Below, one piece after another: positions 1 through 8,266 of a DNA stretch of 64,000 bases. The first letter of the stretch is position 1. Each line of letters opens with the position of its first letter. Made by a program: the position numbers and the translations under genes. Origin of the DNA: Bordetella pertussis 18323 (GTDB lineage Bacteria > Pseudomonadota > Gammaproteobacteria > Burkholderiales > Burkholderiaceae_B). The notes beneath the pieces were generated by a model. The model was not told where the DNA came from. It was given only the letters and a program-made list of their open reading frames with translations, and searched no databases. The DNA lies in NCBI RefSeq assembly GCF_000306945.1, contig NC_018518.1, positions 3,658,001 to 3,722,000 of the forward strand, given 5' to 3'.

Positions 1-1
1 C

Positions 2-502
2 GCCCGCCCCGCGGGCACGCAGATCAGCCTGCTGGTCATCCACAACATCAGCCTGCCGCCCAGCCAGTTCGGCGGCCCGTACGTCGCCGACCTGTTCCTG
101 AACCGCCTGGATTACAGCGCCGACCCGTGGCTCGAGCGCCTGCGCGGCCTGCATGTCTCGGCCCACTTCTTCATCCGCCGCGACGGCGCCGTCATCCAGT
201 TCGCCGCCACCGAAGCGCGCGCCTGGCACGCCGGCGTATCCCGCTTCAGGGGCCGCGACAACTGCAACGACTTCTCGATCGGCATCGAACTGGAAGGCAC
301 CGACATCCTGCCCTACGCCGACGCCCAGTACGCCACGCTGGCGCGCCTGGCGCAGGTCCTGCGCGCGCGCTACCCGCTGGCCGACGCGCGCGGCCACGAA
401 CACATCGCCCCGGGCCGCAAGACCGACCCGGGACGCGCCTTCAACTGGGTGCGCTTCGGCCGCGAAAGCGGGTTCCCGCGGCGCAACCTGCCGCCCGTAT
501 AG
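2..502 (+). CDS. ampD: 1,6-anhydro-N-acetylmuramyl-L-alanine amidase AmpD (5' end outside window)
   Basis: AmpD is the cytoplasmic zinc amidase that removes the peptide from anhydro-muropeptides during cell-wall recycling. The reading frame is open from the window edge, so the first residues are missing. Visible family motifs are VIHNISLPP with a zinc-ligand His, the FFIRRDGAVIQF core, the RDNCNDFSIGIELEG strand, and GHEHIAPGRKTDPG near the C-terminus, which supplies the second His and the Asp of the active site. The TAG stop at 500-502 lies inside the 6-bp target TATAGC (498-503) duplicated by IS481 copy 1. The insertion therefore falls exactly at the end of the gene and the protein is probably intact. 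The same TATAGC follows the IS and leads to the GST gene. Confidence 0.93.
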   Translation, partial: ARPAGTQISLLVIHNISLPPSQFGGPYVADLFLNRLDYSADPWLERLRGLHVSAHFFIRRDGAVIQFAATEARAWHAGVSRFRGRDNCNDFSIGIELEGTDILPYADAQYATLARLAQVLRARYPLADARGHEHIAPGRKTDPGRAFNWVRFGRESGFPRRNLPPV

Positions 503-503
503 C

Positions 504-1546
504 TGTGAAGATTCAATAGGTTGTATGCATGGTTCATCCGAACCGGATTTGAGAAACTGGAAATCGCCACCCCCCCAGTTCACTCAAGGAGCCCGGCCGG
601 ATGAACACCCATAAGCATGCCCGATTGACCTTCCTACGTCGACTCGAAATGGTCCAGCAATTGATCGCCCATCAAGTTTGTGTGCCTGAAGCGGCCCGCG
701 CCTATGGGGTCACCGCGCCGACTGTGCGCAAATGGCTGGGCCGCTTCCTGGCTCAGGGCCAGGCGGGCTTGGCCGATGCGTCCTCGCGCCCGACGGTCTC
801 GCCCCGAGCGATTGCGCCGGCCAAGGCGCTGGCTATCGTGGAGCTGCGCCGCAAGCGGCTGACCCAAGCGCGCATCGCCCAGGCGCTGGGCGTGTCAGCC
901 AGCACCGTCAGCCGCGTCCTGGCCCGCGCCGGTCTGTCGCACCTGGCCGACCTGGAGCCGGCCGAGCCGGTGGTGCGCTACGAGCATCAGGCCCCCGGCG
1001 ATCTGCTGCACATCGACATCAAGAAGCTGGGACGTATCCAGCGCCCTGGTCACCGGGTCACGGGCAACCGACGCGATACCGTTGAGGGGGCCGGCTGGGA
1101 CTTCGTCTTCGTGGCCATCGATGACCACGCCCGCGTGGCCTTCACCGACATCCACCCCGACGAGCGCTTCCCCAGCGCCGTCCAGTTCCTCAAGGACGCA
1201 GTGGCCTACTACCAGCGCCTGGGCGTGACCATCCAGCGCTTGCTCACCGACAATGGCTCGGCCTTTCGCAGCCGCGCCTTCGCCGCGCTGTGCCATGAGC
1301 TGGGCATCAAGCACCGCTTTACCCGACCTTACCGCCCACAGACCAATGGCAAGGCCGAACGCTTCATCCAGTCGGCCTTGCGTGAGTGGGCTTACGCTCA
1401 CACCTACCAGAACTCCCAACACCGAGCCGATGCCATGAAATCCTGGCTACACCACTACAACTGGCATCGACCCCACCAAGGCATCGGGCGCGCTGTACCC
1501 ATCTCCAGACTCAACCTGGACGAATACAACCTATTGACAGTTCACA
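504..1546 (+). mobile_element. IS481: IS481 copy 1, simple insertion
   Basis: A 1,043 bp element with imperfect terminal inverted repeats: TGTGAAGATTCAATAGG at the left end and the complement of TGTGAACTGTCAATAGG at the right. It carries one transposase gene. Flanks are TATAGC at 498-503 and TATAGC at 1547-1552, a perfect 6-bp duplication that departs from the usual NCTAGN target by one base. Matching flanks plus a plausible ampD-end to GST continuity make this the clearest simple insertion in the window. Confidence 0.96.
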
Positions 1547-1551
1547 TATAG
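601..1551 (+). CDS. tnp: IS481 transposase (copy 1)
   Basis: A 316-residue IS481-family DDE transposase that cuts and joins the IS ends. An N-terminal helix-turn-helix region spans about residues 8-55, followed by a second HTH-like segment near 85-110 and a retroviral-integrase-like core. The catalytic triad reads as D139 (LLHIDIKKL), D217 (LLTDNGSAF) and E253 (TNGKAERF), with 35 residues between the last two. The start is the ATG after a GGAGCCCGGCCGG leader. The last codon straddles the IS end (A of the IS plus TA of the target), and the TAG stop at 1549-1551 lies wholly in the duplicated target. A silent T for C near 1052 separates this copy from the other six. Confidence 0.96.
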   Translation: MNTHKHARLTFLRRLEMVQQLIAHQVCVPEAARAYGVTAPTVRKWLGRFLAQGQAGLADASSRPTVSPRAIAPAKALAIVELRRKRLTQARIAQALGVSASTVSRVLARAGLSHLADLEPAEPVVRYEHQAPGDLLHIDIKKLGRIQRPGHRVTGNRRDTVEGAGWDFVFVAIDDHARVAFTDIHPDERFPSAVQFLKDAVAYYQRLGVTIQRLLTDNGSAFRSRAFAALCHELGIKHRFTRPYRPQTNGKAERFIQSALREWAYAHTYQNSQHRADAMKSWLHHYNWHRPHQGIGRAVPISRLNLDEYNLLTVHI

Positions 1552-1582
1552 CGGTACCGACAATCAAACCAGGGGTTTCGAC

Positions 1583-2203
1583 ATGCTGAAGATCTGGGGC
1601 CGGCTGAGTTCGGTCAACGTGCAAAAAGTCATGTGGGCCGTGCGCGAACTGGCGCTGCCGCACACCTTCATCGAGGCCGGCGGCCAGTTCGGCGGGCTCG
1701 ACACCCCCGAATACCTCCGCATGAACCCCAACCGCAAGGTACCGCTGATCGACGACGGCGGCTTCATCCTGTGGGAATCCAACGCCATCGTGCGCTACCT
1801 GGGCGCGCGCTACGGCGAAGGCGCCATCAGCCCCGCCGACCCCTGCGTGCGCGCCGACGCCGACCGCTGGATGGACTGGCAGACCACCGAATGGCAACCC
1901 AGCATGCTGGCCGCCTTCATGGGCCTGGTGCGCACCGCGCCCGAACAGCGCGACGCCGCCGCCATCGAAGCCTCGGCCCGCCAGGCCGGCAAGATCGCCC
2001 TGATGCTGGAAAACGCCCTGGCGGGCCGCGACTTCATCGCCGGCCCGCAATTCAGCATGGGCGACATCGCGCTGGGCTGCGCCGCGCACCGCTGGCTGGG
2101 CCTGCCCGTCGAACGCCCCGCCACGCCGCACATCTCGGCCTGGTACCGCCGCCTCATGATGCGCCCCGCCACCCAGGGCATCCTGACACTGCCGCTAACC
2201 TGA
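1583..2203 (+). CDS. glutathione S-transferase family protein
   Basis: A 206-residue cytosolic GST that would conjugate or transfer glutathione to electrophilic substrates. The N-terminal thioredoxin-like domain (about 1-80) has LSSVNVQKVMWAVREL, the conserved cis-Pro segment RKVPLIDDGGF, and ESNAIVRYL, which forms the glutathione gamma-glutamyl site. The C-terminal helical domain (about 90-200) contains DFIAGPQFSMGDIALGC, the N-capping box motif of the family. ATG 1583 follows an AGGGG-type ribosome site. The gene starts 31 bp after the IS481 copy 1 target duplication, so its promoter may have been replaced or separated by the insertion. The substrate cannot be told from sequence. Confidence 0.88.
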   Translation: MLKIWGRLSSVNVQKVMWAVRELALPHTFIEAGGQFGGLDTPEYLRMNPNRKVPLIDDGGFILWESNAIVRYLGARYGEGAISPADPCVRADADRWMDWQTTEWQPSMLAAFMGLVRTAPEQRDAAAIEASARQAGKIALMLENALAGRDFIAGPQFSMGDIALGCAAHRWLGLPVERPATPHISAWYRRLMMRPATQGILTLPLT

Positions 2204-2209
2204 CACTTC

Positions 2210-2346
2210 GGTGCCTGTCCCCGAACGGGGACTGGCACCAGCCACCTCCTCCGCGTGCCTGCCCCCGCAGGGACAGGCACCCCGTCGTACGCCCTCAATG
2301 CCAGCCTGCCAAAACGGTGTCAGCCCCCCGCGCGGGGACAGCCACC
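2210..2346. repeat. REP-like palindrome cluster A (three hairpins)
   Basis: Three imperfect inverted repeats built on GTGCCTGTCCCC...GGGGACAGGCAC lie between the convergent GST and htpG genes: 2210-2239, 2255-2280 and 2316-2346 (inverted). The second is followed by the tail CGTCGTACGCC. The same units recur at 45214-45318 and 63134-63247. They resemble bacterial REP elements, extragenic palindromes that can stop transcription or protect mRNA ends. Confidence 0.8.
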
Positions 2347-2364
2347 CCTTGATCGAGCGCATCC

Positions 2365-4272
2365 TCAAGCCTTCAACAGCAACCCATTCAAGCGCTTCAC
2401 GAAGGCCGCCGGGTCGGCGATCTGCGCGCCTTCGGCCAGCAGCGCCTGGTCCAGCAGCAGCGCGGCCCAATCGCCGAACTCCGCATCGCTGGCATCGCGG
2501 ATCCGCGCGACCAGCGCGTGGTCCGGGTTGATCTCCAGCACCGGCTTGACCTCCGGCGCCTCCTGGCCGGCCGCCTTCAGCATGCGCAGCAGATGCGGGC
2601 TGAGCTCGTTCTGGCCCACCACCACGCAGGCCGGAGAATCCACCAGGCGCTGCGTCACCCGCACCTCCTTCACCTGCTCGGCCAGCGCCTGCTGCAGGCG
2701 CTCGACCAGCGGCTTGAACGTCTCGGCCACCTCGGACTGACGCTTCTTCTCTTCTTCGTCCGCCAACTCCGCCAGATCCAGGCCGCCCTTGGCCACCGAC
2801 ACCAGCGACTTGCCGTCGAACTCGCGCAGATAGGACAGCATCCACTCGTCCACCCGATCCGACAGCAGCAGCACCTCGATGCCCTTCTTCCGGAAAATCT
2901 CCAGGTGCGGACTGTTCGCCGCCGCCGTGAACGTATCCGCCGTCACGTAGTAAATCTTGTCCTGGCCATCCTTCATGCGGCCCACATAATCCGCGAACGA
3001 CACCGTCTGCGCCTGCTCGCCATCGTGCGTCGACGCAAAGCGCAGCAGCCTGGCGATGCGCTCGCGGTTGGCCGCGTCCTCGCCCGTGCCTTCCTTCAGC
3101 ACCTGGCCGAACTCCGTCCAGAACGTCGCGTAATCCTCCGCCTTGTTCTCCGCCATGTCCTCCAGCAGCGACAGCACCCGCTTGGCCGAACCCTCGCGGA
3201 TCGCCCGCACATCGCGGCTCTCCTGCAGGATCTCGCGCGACACGTTCAGCGGCAAATCCGCCGAATCGATCACCCCGCGCACGAAACGCAGATACGACGG
3301 CAGCAACTGCTCCGCGTCGTCCATGATGAACACCCGCTTCACATACAGCTTCACCCCGCGGCGCGCATCGCGGTCCCACAGATCGAACGGCGCATGCTTG
3401 GGCACATACAGCAGCTGCGTATACTCGCTGCGGCCCTCCACCCGGTTATGCGTCCACGCCAGCGGATCGTCATAATCGTGCGACACCGTTTTGTAGAACT
3501 CGCGATACTGCTCGTCGGTAATATCCGATTTGTTGCGCGTCCACAGCGCATTCGCCTGGTTCACCGTCTCCAGCTCATCGCCCTTGACCTGCTCGCCCTT
3601 CTCCGCGTCCCAATCCTCCTTGGCCATGCGGATCGGCAGCGAAATATGGTCCGAATAGCGGCGCAGGATCTCGCGCAGCTTCCAACCATTGAGCAACTCG
3701 TCCTCGTCGGCGCGCAAGTGCAGCACCACATCCGTACCGCGCCCGGCCTTCTCGGCCGGCGCGATGCTGAACTCGCCCTGCCCGTCCGACTCCCAGCGGA
3801 TCGCCTCATTGGCCGCCAGGCCGGCGCGGCGGCTCAGCACCGTCACCTTGTCGGCCACGATGAACGAGGAATAGAACCCCACCCCGAACTGGCCGATCAG
3901 CTGCGCGTCCTTCTGCTTGTCGCCCGTCAGCTGCGAGAAAAACTCGCGCGTGCCCGAGCGGGCAATCGTGCCCAGATTGGCCACCGCCTCGTCGCGCGAC
4001 AGGCCGATACCGTTATCGGAAATCGTGATCGTGCGGGCGGCCTTGTCGTAACCCACCCGGATCGCCAGCTCCCCGTCGCCTTCCAGCAAGCCCGGCTGGT
4101 CGATCGCCTCGAAGCGCAGCTTGTCGCACGCGTCCGACGCGTTCGACACCAGCTCGCGCAGGAAGATCTCCTTGTTGCTGTAGAGAGAGTGAATCATCAG
4201 GTGCAGCAGCTGCTTCACCTCGGCCTGGAACCCCAGGGTTTCGGATGCGGAAGTCGTGGTGGTCTGGCTCAT
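2365..4272 (-). CDS. htpG: HtpG, Hsp90-family chaperone
   Basis: A 635-residue cytoplasmic ATP-dependent Hsp90 chaperone, close to the usual bacterial length of about 625-640. The N-terminal GHKL ATPase domain shows [15 protein letters not shown] with the Mg-binding Asn, [12 protein letters not shown], and [17 protein letters not shown]. The middle domain has [28 protein letters not shown] (about residues 310-340) with the catalytic-loop Arg downstream. The C-terminal dimerisation domain ends in LNGLLLKA. The gene is complete and stands alone, transcribed away from tRNA-Leu. It converges on the GST gene across palindrome cluster A, which may act as a shared terminator. A very long antisense open frame exists but is a shadow of the GC-rich codon use. 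Confidence 0.97.
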   Translation of the reverse strand: MSQTTTTSASETLGFQAEVKQLLHLMIHSLYSNKEIFLRELVSNASDACDKLRFEAIDQPGLLEGDGELAIRVGYDKAARTITISDNGIGLSRDEAVANLGTIARSGTREFFSQLTGDKQKDAQLIGQFGVGFYSSFIVADKVTVLSRRAGLAANEAIRWESDGQGEFSIAPAEKAGRGTDVVLHLRADEDELLNGWKLREILRRYSDHISLPIRMAKEDWDAEKGEQVKGDELETVNQANALWTRNKSDITDEQYREFYKTVSHDYDDPLAWTHNRVEGRSEYTQLLYVPKHAPFDLWDRDARRGVKLYVKRVFIMDDAEQLLPSYLRFVRGVIDSADLPLNVSREILQESRDVRAIREGSAKRVLSLLEDMAENKAEDYATFWTEFGQVLKEGTGEDAANRERIARLLRFASTHDGEQAQTVSFADYVGRMKDGQDKIYYVTADTFTAAANSPHLEIFRKKGIEVLLLSDRVDEWMLSYLREFDGKSLVSVAKGGLDLAELADEEEKKRQSEVAETFKPLVERLQQALAEQVKEVRVTQRLVDSPACVVVGQNELSPHLLRMLKAAGQEAPEVKPVLEINPDHALVARIRDASDAEFGDWAALLLDQALLAEGAQIADPAAFVKRLNGLLLKA

Positions 4273-4380
4273 CGTGGTACGTAACTGGTCAGAAAATGAA
4301 CAATCGCGGGCCGGCGCACGGCAGCGGCCCCGGGCGTGCCCCTACACATGAGGGCACAAGCGAAGATTTTCAAGACCGCA

Positions 4381-4386
4381 TATAAT
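4381..4386 (+). promoter_or_regulatory. -10 box of the tRNA-Leu promoter
   Basis: A perfect TATAAT lies 48 bp upstream of tRNA-Leu in an otherwise GC-rich stretch. No good TTGACA is seen at the normal spacing, so only the -10 element is claimed. Confidence 0.55.
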
Positions 4387-4433
4387 CGCAACCTTCCTTC
4401 CAGACGGCCTTCGCTCGAAGCCCGTTCCCCCGT

Positions 4434-4518
4434 GCCCGGGTGGTGAAATTGGTAGACGCAGGGGACTCAAAATCCCCCGCCGCAAGGCGTGCCGGTTCGA
4501 TTCCGGCCCCGGGCACCA
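4434..4518 (+). tRNA. tRNA-Leu (anticodon CAA)
   Basis: An 85-nt class II tRNA. The acceptor stem GCCCGGG (4434-4440) pairs with CCCGGGC (4508-4514), followed by discriminator A and an encoded CCA at 4516-4518. The anticodon arm is GGGGA-CTCAAAA-TCCCC, giving anticodon CAA for UUG codons. A long variable arm CCGCCGCAAGGCGTG follows, as expected for Leu, then the TTCGATT T-loop. The IS3-family element lies about 100 bp downstream. Confidence 0.97.
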
Positions 4519-5468
4519 TCTGCAAAATTCCCCTGTATTTCGTTCGAGCCGGTCTTGCCCTTGCCGGGCCATGGTCGCGTCTTCGCCATGGGTCTACGGT
4601 TCGTGTGGGTGACTCCTGCCGTGTATTGACCCAGCGAAACCTGCTCAGGTTCGGCTAAAGCGTATGCCTCGGCCGGAGTCTTCATGCCCAGCGCCTGATG
4701 CGGGCGCCGGTCGTTATAAAAGCGTATCCAGTCGCCGATCACGCGGCTGGCATGTTGGATGGTCTCGAAGCGATGCCGATGTACGCACTGCTCTTTCAGC
4801 GTCCGGATGACGCGTTCGACCATGCCGTTTTGCTGTGGGCAGTGCGGCGTGATGAACTCCTGGCGCAGACCATATCCCCGCACCAGCGCGGTATAGCTGC
4901 GCGAGGTGAAGACCAAGCCGTTGTCCGATCGCAGCAGGAACGGCGCCGGCACGCGGCCCAACGTCCCGAAGCGCGCTATCAGGGCATGCTCGAGGGCACT
5001 GCCCGCAGTGCAAGCTTTACCGCTACGCGACAGGTGCCAGCCCAGCAGTTCACGGGTGTGGCAGTCGATCACCAGCGCCAGCGTCGCCCAGCCGTTCCGA
5101 CCCGCCCACACCCGGCACAAATCCGTGGACCAGCGCTCATTGGGCATCGTTGCCACTGATGGCAGCGCCTGGATGCGAGGCCTGAAGCCGATTGGACGTT
5201 TACGAACCTGCCAGCCCATCAACTGGAACACGCGCTGCACGGTGTTCTTGTTGAATCCCAACAGGTGCGCGACCGTACGGTAGCCAAATGACGGCGACTC
5301 TTCGATCATCGCCTTGATCGGCGTCGCGAACTTCGGATCAACCTTGGGCGGGACCTTCACCGGCTTGTAGTACACCGTGCGGCGCGGCACGCCGAACCAG
5401 CGGCACAGCTTGACGATCGAGACGGTGATGCCGTCGGCTTGCAGTCCCTGGCGGATCATCTCGATCAC
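4467..5468 (-). CDS. IS3-family transposase OrfB, made by -1 frameshifting
   Basis: The catalytic half of an IS3-family transposase. HTH_21-like MGWQVRKRPIGF is followed by an integrase core with the DDE residues in WSTDLCRVW, LLRSDNGLVF and QQNGMVERVIRTLKEQ. The C-terminal rve_3-type segment FYNDRRPHQALGMKTPAEAY is present. The frame is also open upstream to 5639, overlapping orfA in -1, and expression probably needs slippage at the A7 run (5498-5504). The start given is a GTG just after that site. No stop codon exists inside the IS: the frame runs past the element edge at 4622 and ends at 4467, inside antisense tRNA-Leu. That adds about 50 host-encoded residues to the C-terminus. Confidence 0.85.
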   Translation of the reverse strand: MIEMIRQGLQADGITVSIVKLCRWFGVPRRTVYYKPVKVPPKVDPKFATPIKAMIEESPSFGYRTVAHLLGFNKNTVQRVFQLMGWQVRKRPIGFRPRIQALPSVATMPNERWSTDLCRVWAGRNGWATLALVIDCHTRELLGWHLSRSGKACTAGSALEHALIARFGTLGRVPAPFLLRSDNGLVFTSRSYTALVRGYGLRQEFITPHCPQQNGMVERVIRTLKEQCVHRHRFETIQHASRVIGDWIRFYNDRRPHQALGMKTPAEAYALAEPEQVSLGQYTAGVTHTNRRPMAKTRPWPGKGKTGSNEIQGNFADGARGRNRTGTPCGGGF

Positions 5469-5779
5469 TTCTCGTCCTCGCCCAACAGGGACTGCAATTT
5501 TTTTCGCGCGCGTAGCTCCAGCATCGCCTCGCCATACGCTTCCTGCATGTCCTTGAGCTGCCGCTCGTACTGCTCTCGCACATCCTGCGGATTGGCCCGC
5601 AGGGCGTTCTCCATGCCCCGCTTGCCGTCGTCGACCCACTGCTCGACTTCCGATGGCGACAGGTCATATTGACGGCTCGCTTCGGCCACGGTGGTCTTGC
5701 CCTGGATGATGTCCAGCACCAACGCGCTCTTGCGCTTGGCCGTCCATCGTTTGATGTCTTCTTCCATCTTCATGCTCAA
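5465..5779 (-). CDS. IS3-family OrfA (DNA-binding subunit)
   Basis: A 104-residue OrfA. It contains a helix-turn-helix (LDIIQGKTTVAEASRQYDLS, about residues 23-42) followed by a Lys/Glu/Arg-rich helical region likely to form a coiled coil. OrfA proteins bind the IS ends and, fused to OrfB by frameshifting, make the active transposase. The C-terminus RARKKLQSLL crosses the frameshift site and the protein stops at GEDEK. Confidence 0.85.
   Translation of the reverse strand: MSMKMEEDIKRWTAKRKSALVLDIIQGKTTVAEASRQYDLSPSEVEQWVDDGKRGMENALRANPQDVREQYERQLKDMQEAYGEAMLELRARKKLQSLLGEDEK
5498..5504 (-). promoter_or_regulatory. A7 slippery site for -1 translational frameshifting
   Basis: On the coding (minus) strand a run of seven A is read as CGA AAA AAA TTG in orfA. 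Slipping back one base gives ATT GCA GTC, the orfB frame. A_AAA_AAA is a classic IS3-family frameshift heptamer. Confidence 0.75.
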
Positions 5780-5872
5780 CGTCGTTTCCTCGATTATGAC
5801 GTGAGCAGGTTTTCACTGGGTCAATACAGCCGTTGCGCCATGCGTCCATGCTTGATGCGGTCCGAAGTCTGA

Positions 5873-6823
5873 CTAGTTGTGAACTGTCAATAGGTTGTAT
5901 TCGTCCAGGTTGAGTCTGGAGATGGGTACAGCGCGCCCGATGCCTTGGTGGGGTCGATGCCAGTTGTAGTGGTGTAGCCAGGATTTCATGGCATCGGCTC
6001 GGTGTTGGGAGTTCTGGTAGGTGTGAGCGTAAGCCCACTCACGCAAGGCCGACTGGATGAAGCGTTCGGCCTTGCCATTGGTCTGTGGGCGGTAAGGTCG
6101 GGTAAAGCGGTGCTTGATGCCCAGCTCATGGCACAGCGCGGCGAAGGCGCGGCTGCGAAAGGCCGAGCCATTGTCGGTGAGCAAGCGCTGGATGGTCACG
6201 CCCAGGCGCTGGTAGTAGGCCACTGCGTCCTTGAGGAACTGGACGGCGCTGGGGAAGCGCTCGTCGGGGTGGATGTCGGTGAAGGCCACGCGGGCGTGGT
6301 CATCGATGGCCACGAAGACGAAGTCCCAGCCGGCCCCCTCAACGGTATCGCGTCGGTTGCCCGTGACCCGGTGGCCAGGGCGCTGGATACGTCCCAGCTT
6401 CTTGATGTCGATGTGCAGCAGATCGCCGGGGGCCTGATGCTCGTAGCGCACCACCGGCTCGGCCGGCTCCAGGTCGGCCAGGTGCGACAGACCGGCGCGG
6501 GCCAGGACGCGGCTGACGGTGCTGGCTGACACGCCCAGCGCCTGGGCGATGCGCGCTTGGGTCAGCCGCTTGCGGCGCAGCTCCACGATAGCCAGCGCCT
6601 TGGCCGGCGCAATCGCTCGGGGCGAGACCGTCGGGCGCGAGGACGCATCGGCCAAGCCCGCCTGGCCCTGAGCCAGGAAGCGGCCCAGCCATTTGCGCAC
6701 AGTCGGCGCGGTGACCCCATAGGCGCGGGCCGCTTCAGGCACACAAACTTGATGGGCGATCAATTGCTGGACCATTTCGAGTCGACGTAGGAAGGTCAAT
6801 CGGGCATGCTTATGGGTGTTCAT
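5873..6823 (-). CDS. tnp: IS481 transposase (copy 2)
   Basis: An intact 316-residue copy. The terminal residue is Asn because the target begins with A (AAC then TAG), unlike Ile in copy 1. Confidence 0.95.
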   Translation of the reverse strand: MNTHKHARLTFLRRLEMVQQLIAHQVCVPEAARAYGVTAPTVRKWLGRFLAQGQAGLADASSRPTVSPRAIAPAKALAIVELRRKRLTQARIAQALGVSASTVSRVLARAGLSHLADLEPAEPVVRYEHQAPGDLLHIDIKKLGRIQRPGHRVTGNRRDTVEGAGWDFVFVAIDDHARVAFTDIHPDERFPSAVQFLKDAVAYYQRLGVTIQRLLTDNGSAFRSRAFAALCHELGIKHRFTRPYRPQTNGKAERFIQSALREWAYAHTYQNSQHRADAMKSWLHHYNWHRPHQGIGRAVPISRLNLDEYNLLTVHN

Positions 6824-6920
6824 CCGGCCGGGCTCCTTGAGTGAACTGGGGGGGTGGCGATTTCCAGTTTCTCAAATCCGGTTCGGATGAACCATGCATA
6901 CAACCTATTGAATCTTCACA
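5878..6920 (-). mobile_element. IS481: IS481 copy 2, at a rearrangement joint
   Basis: A complete 1,043 bp copy in minus orientation. Its flanks differ: ACTAGT at 5872-5877 and GCTAGC at 6921-6926. A fresh insertion would leave identical copies. The left side is the tRNA-Leu/IS3 neighbourhood; the right side opens inside an ABC ATPase gene that lacks its start. This copy is best read as the product of recombination between two IS481 copies. Confidence 0.95.
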
Positions 6921-6925
6921 GCTAG

Positions 6926-8260
6926 CGCGCCGTCGAACTGCTGCGCCAGGTCGGCATCGACGAGCCGGAACTGCGGGTCAAGCAGTATCCGCACCAATTC
7001 TCGGGCGGCATGCGGCAACGGGTGGTGATCGCCCTGGCGCTGTCGTGCGGGCCGGAAGTCATCATCGCCGACGAGCCGACCACCGCGCTGGACGTGTCGA
7101 TCCAGGCGCAGATCCTCGACCTGTTGCGCAAGCTGTGCAGGGAGAAACAGGTCGGGATGATCATCATCACGCACGACATGGGCGTGATCGCCGACGTCAC
7201 CGACCGCGTGGCCGTACTGTACCGCGGCAAGCTGGTCGAACAGGGGCCCACCGCCAAGATACTCGGCAACCCGGACCACCCCTACACGCGCAGCCTGATC
7301 TCCGCCGTGCCGCGCCCCGACGTCAAGCTGCGGCGCTTCCCCGTGGTGACCTATATCGAGGACGTCAAGCGCCCGACCGTGGAACTGGACATCGCCACCC
7401 ACTGGCTGGGCCAGCGGCGCGAGTTCGCCCGGCGCGCCGCAGGGCCGCTGGTGGAAGTGGAAGACCTGGGCATGCGCTTCGTGCTGCGCAACGCCTTCCT
7501 GGCGCGCAACCGGCGCACGCTGGACGCGGTCAAGCAGGTCAACCTGTCGATCAACGAGGGCGAAGTGTTCGGGCTGGTGGGGGAGTCGGGTTCGGGCAAA
7601 TCCACCGTGGCCCGCCTGATCGCCGGCCTGTACACGCCCACGAACGGGCGCGTGCTCTTTAACGGCGTCGACCTGACCGGCCTGAAGGACGAGAAGCGGA
7701 TGAACGCGTTCAGGCGCCAGATCCAGATGGTGTTCCAGGATCCCTATTCGTCGCTCAACCCGCGCATGCGGGTGCAGGAAATCGTGGCCGAGCCGATCCG
7801 CTTTCACCGCCTGGCTGAAGGCGAGGCGCAGACCCGCCGCGTGGTGGCCGACCTGCTCGACGTGGTCGGCCTGGGCGCATCCGCCGCGCAGCGCTATCCG
7901 CACGAATTCTCCGGCGGCCAGCGCCAGCGCATCTGCATCGCGCGCGCGCTGGCCACCCGGCCGCGCTTCCTGATCTGCGACGAACCGACCTCGGCGCTGG
8001 ACGTGTCGATCCAGGCGCAGATTCTGAATCTGCTCAAGGATCTGCAGGAACAGCTGGGCCTGACCATGCTTTTCATCAGCCATGACTTGCCGGTCATCCG
8101 CCAGATGTGCGACCGGGTCGGCGTCATGCTGCACGGCCAACTGCTGGAAACGGCGGCCACCGAGACCCTGTTCACGCATCCGGAGCACGATTACACCCGG
8201 CACCTGCTCAGCCTGATGCCGCGGCTGCAGTCTCTGCAGCCGGTGCCGTCGGCCGGGTAG
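6926..8260 (+). pseudogene. dipeptide/oligopeptide-type ABC transporter ATPase (DppD-DppF fusion), N-terminus lost
   Basis: The remnant of a double ATPase that would power periplasmic-binding-protein-dependent peptide import. The first nucleotide-binding domain starts at [14 protein letters not shown] and keeps the signature FSGGMRQR, Walker [13 protein letters not shown] and the H-loop ITHDMG, but its Walker A is gone. The second domain is complete: GESGSGKST, FSGGQRQR, FLICDEPTSALD and FISHDL, with the oligopeptide C-terminal extension. An in-frame TAG (6923-6925) from the IS481 flank closes the frame upstream. The first possible ATG is at 7010. It has the size and order of GsiA-like fused ATPases with roughly the first 150 residues missing. 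Permease genes are not in the window. Confidence 0.88.
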
Positions 8261-8266
8261 GCCGGC

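Larger units (their letters stand above)
4622..5828 (-). mobile_element. IS3-family insertion sequence (possibly IS1663), complete
   Basis: A 1,207 bp element bounded by near-perfect inverted repeats that begin TGTATTGACCCAG at 4622 and, complemented, TGTATTGACCCAG at 5828, and continue to CCTGCTCA. A 4-bp GCCG occurs on both sides (4618-4621 and 5829-5832), fitting a target duplication. It encodes overlapping orfA and orfB on the minus strand. The name IS1663 is a guess from what B. pertussis is known to carry; the family assignment rests on the two-ORF layout and the transposase motifs. Confidence 0.85.

Noticed and set aside
2518..4284. 588-codon open frame opposite htpG
   Set aside because: It is the antisense shadow of a GC-rich gene, with His/Arg/Leu-rich low-complexity protein and no family motifs. 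The htpG frame explains the region fully.
4519..4621. tRNA-linked integration site (att) of a genomic island after tRNA-Leu
   Set aside because: No repeat of the tRNA 3' end and no integrase gene are seen nearby. The adjacent element is an IS3-family IS with its own 4-bp duplication.
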